This document shows positions 13,099-13,401 of a stretch of DNA of 13,401 nucleotides, in pieces. The DNA is taken from NCBI GenBank assembly GCA_035687255.1, contig DASRYI010000089.1:1-13401 (forward strand). Reading direction: 5' to 3'. Each line of letters starts with the position of its first letter. Position 1 is the first letter of the stretch. Made by a program: the position numbers and the translations under genes. A model generated the notes under the pieces. That model was not told where the DNA came from and did no database searches. It was given only the letters and a program-made list of their open reading frames with translations. The DNA is from JAKEHA01 sp035687255. Its GTDB lineage: Bacteria > Krumholzibacteriota > Krumholzibacteriia > WVZY01 > JAKEHA01.

Positions 13099-13401
13099 AT
13101 CAAGCTGCTGCGCGATCTAGCCGAGTCCATTCGCGGCAGCGAGCGGGACTACACGCAGGGCAGCATCGGCCGCGCCATCCTGCTGCTCGCGGTCCCGATG
13201 GTGCTGGAGATGTCGATGGAGTCGGTGTTCGCCGTCGTCGACATCTTCTTCGTCTCTGCGCTGGGCGCCTCCGCCGTCGCCACCGTCGGACTCACCGAGT
13301 CCATCCTCACGCTGGTCTACGCCGTCGCCCTCGGCTTCTCGATGGGCACGACCGCCATGGTGGCGCGCCGCATCGGCGAGAAGAATCCCGCCGAAGCCGC
13401 G
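13099..13401 (+). CDS. MATE-family efflux transporter, N-terminal part
   Basis: An open frame runs 101 codons to the window edge without a stop. The translation has a short amphipathic lead (KLLRDLAESIRGSERDYTQG) and then MATE helices: RAILLLAVPMVLEM (TM1), ESVFAVVDIFFVSALGASAVATVG (TM2 and the following loop) and LGFSMGTTAMVARRIGEKN. These match the 'A.P...E......VD..FV..LG..AVA.VGL' and 'A.VARRIGE' patterns of the multidrug and toxic compound extrusion family, which exports cationic or organic compounds in exchange for Na+ or H+. Full-length members have about 450 residues, so most of the gene lies to the right. No ATG, GTG or TTG precedes the conserved start in frame; the first plausible codon is ATC at 13099, with CTG at 13105 as an alternative. 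It follows the second RND gene by 31 bp in the same direction and is probably in the same operon. Confidence 0.85.
   Translation, partial: MKLLRDLAESIRGSERDYTQGSIGRAILLLAVPMVLEMSMESVFAVVDIFFVSALGASAVATVGLTESILTLVYAVALGFSMGTTAMVARRIGEKNPAEAA

Noticed and set aside
1..13401. Mobile element, phage, CRISPR or RNA genes
   Set aside because: I found no transposase, integrase or phage motifs, no regularly spaced repeats and no tRNA-like clover-leaf. All long stretches are explained by ordinary chromosomal genes.

Overview
The window is about 13.4 kb of GC-rich DNA from a Gram-negative bacterium. It encodes signal peptides, a lipobox, two outer-membrane beta-barrels and a tripartite RND pump. The coding style, the short bacterial form of myo-inositol-phosphate synthase and the barrel family fit an uncultured member of the FCB group or a neighbouring phylum (Gemmatimonadota- or Eisenbacteria-like). 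That placement is an inference from protein flavour, not a measurement. I see no tRNA, rRNA, CRISPR array, insertion sequence, integrase or phage gene.

Left part (1-3323), inositol module. On the minus strand, myo-inositol-phosphate synthase (154-1464) is followed after 5 nt by the start of a FemAB/GNAT-like acyltransferase that leaves the window. Divergently, a LysR-type regulator (1585-2496) overlaps by 4 nt an inositol-monophosphatase family gene (2493-3323). Synthase and phosphatase together would take glucose 6-phosphate to free myo-inositol. The AT-rich 120-bp divergent spacer carries a perfect 7-3-7 dyad with the LysR T-N11-A signature, lying on the -10 of a lysR promoter.

Middle part (3324-5732), envelope genes. 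A SIMPL/DUF541 protein is preceded by a good sigma70-like promoter whose spacer is largely filled by a perfect 14-bp palindrome. It is followed by two tandem paralogous small outer-membrane beta-barrel genes. A textbook intrinsic terminator lies between the two barrels, ending 4 nt before the ribosome binding site of the second. A 166-bp spacer with a very strong imperfect inverted repeat separates these genes from the pump operon.

Right part (5733-13401), efflux operon. A lipoprotein periplasmic adaptor, two consecutive RND permeases and the start of a MATE transporter are packed together (gaps of 1, -4 and 31 nt). One adaptor with two different permeases recalls the heteromeric MdtABC arrangement. 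No TolC-type outer membrane factor is present. The MATE reading frame appears to begin at a non-canonical ATC codon behind a plausible Shine-Dalgarno sequence.

No clearly new system is evident. The points most worth a second look are regulatory: the LysR dyad, the palindrome inside a promoter spacer, the terminator abutting a ribosome binding site, the palindrome enclosing the ribosome binding site of the first RND gene, and the ATC start.
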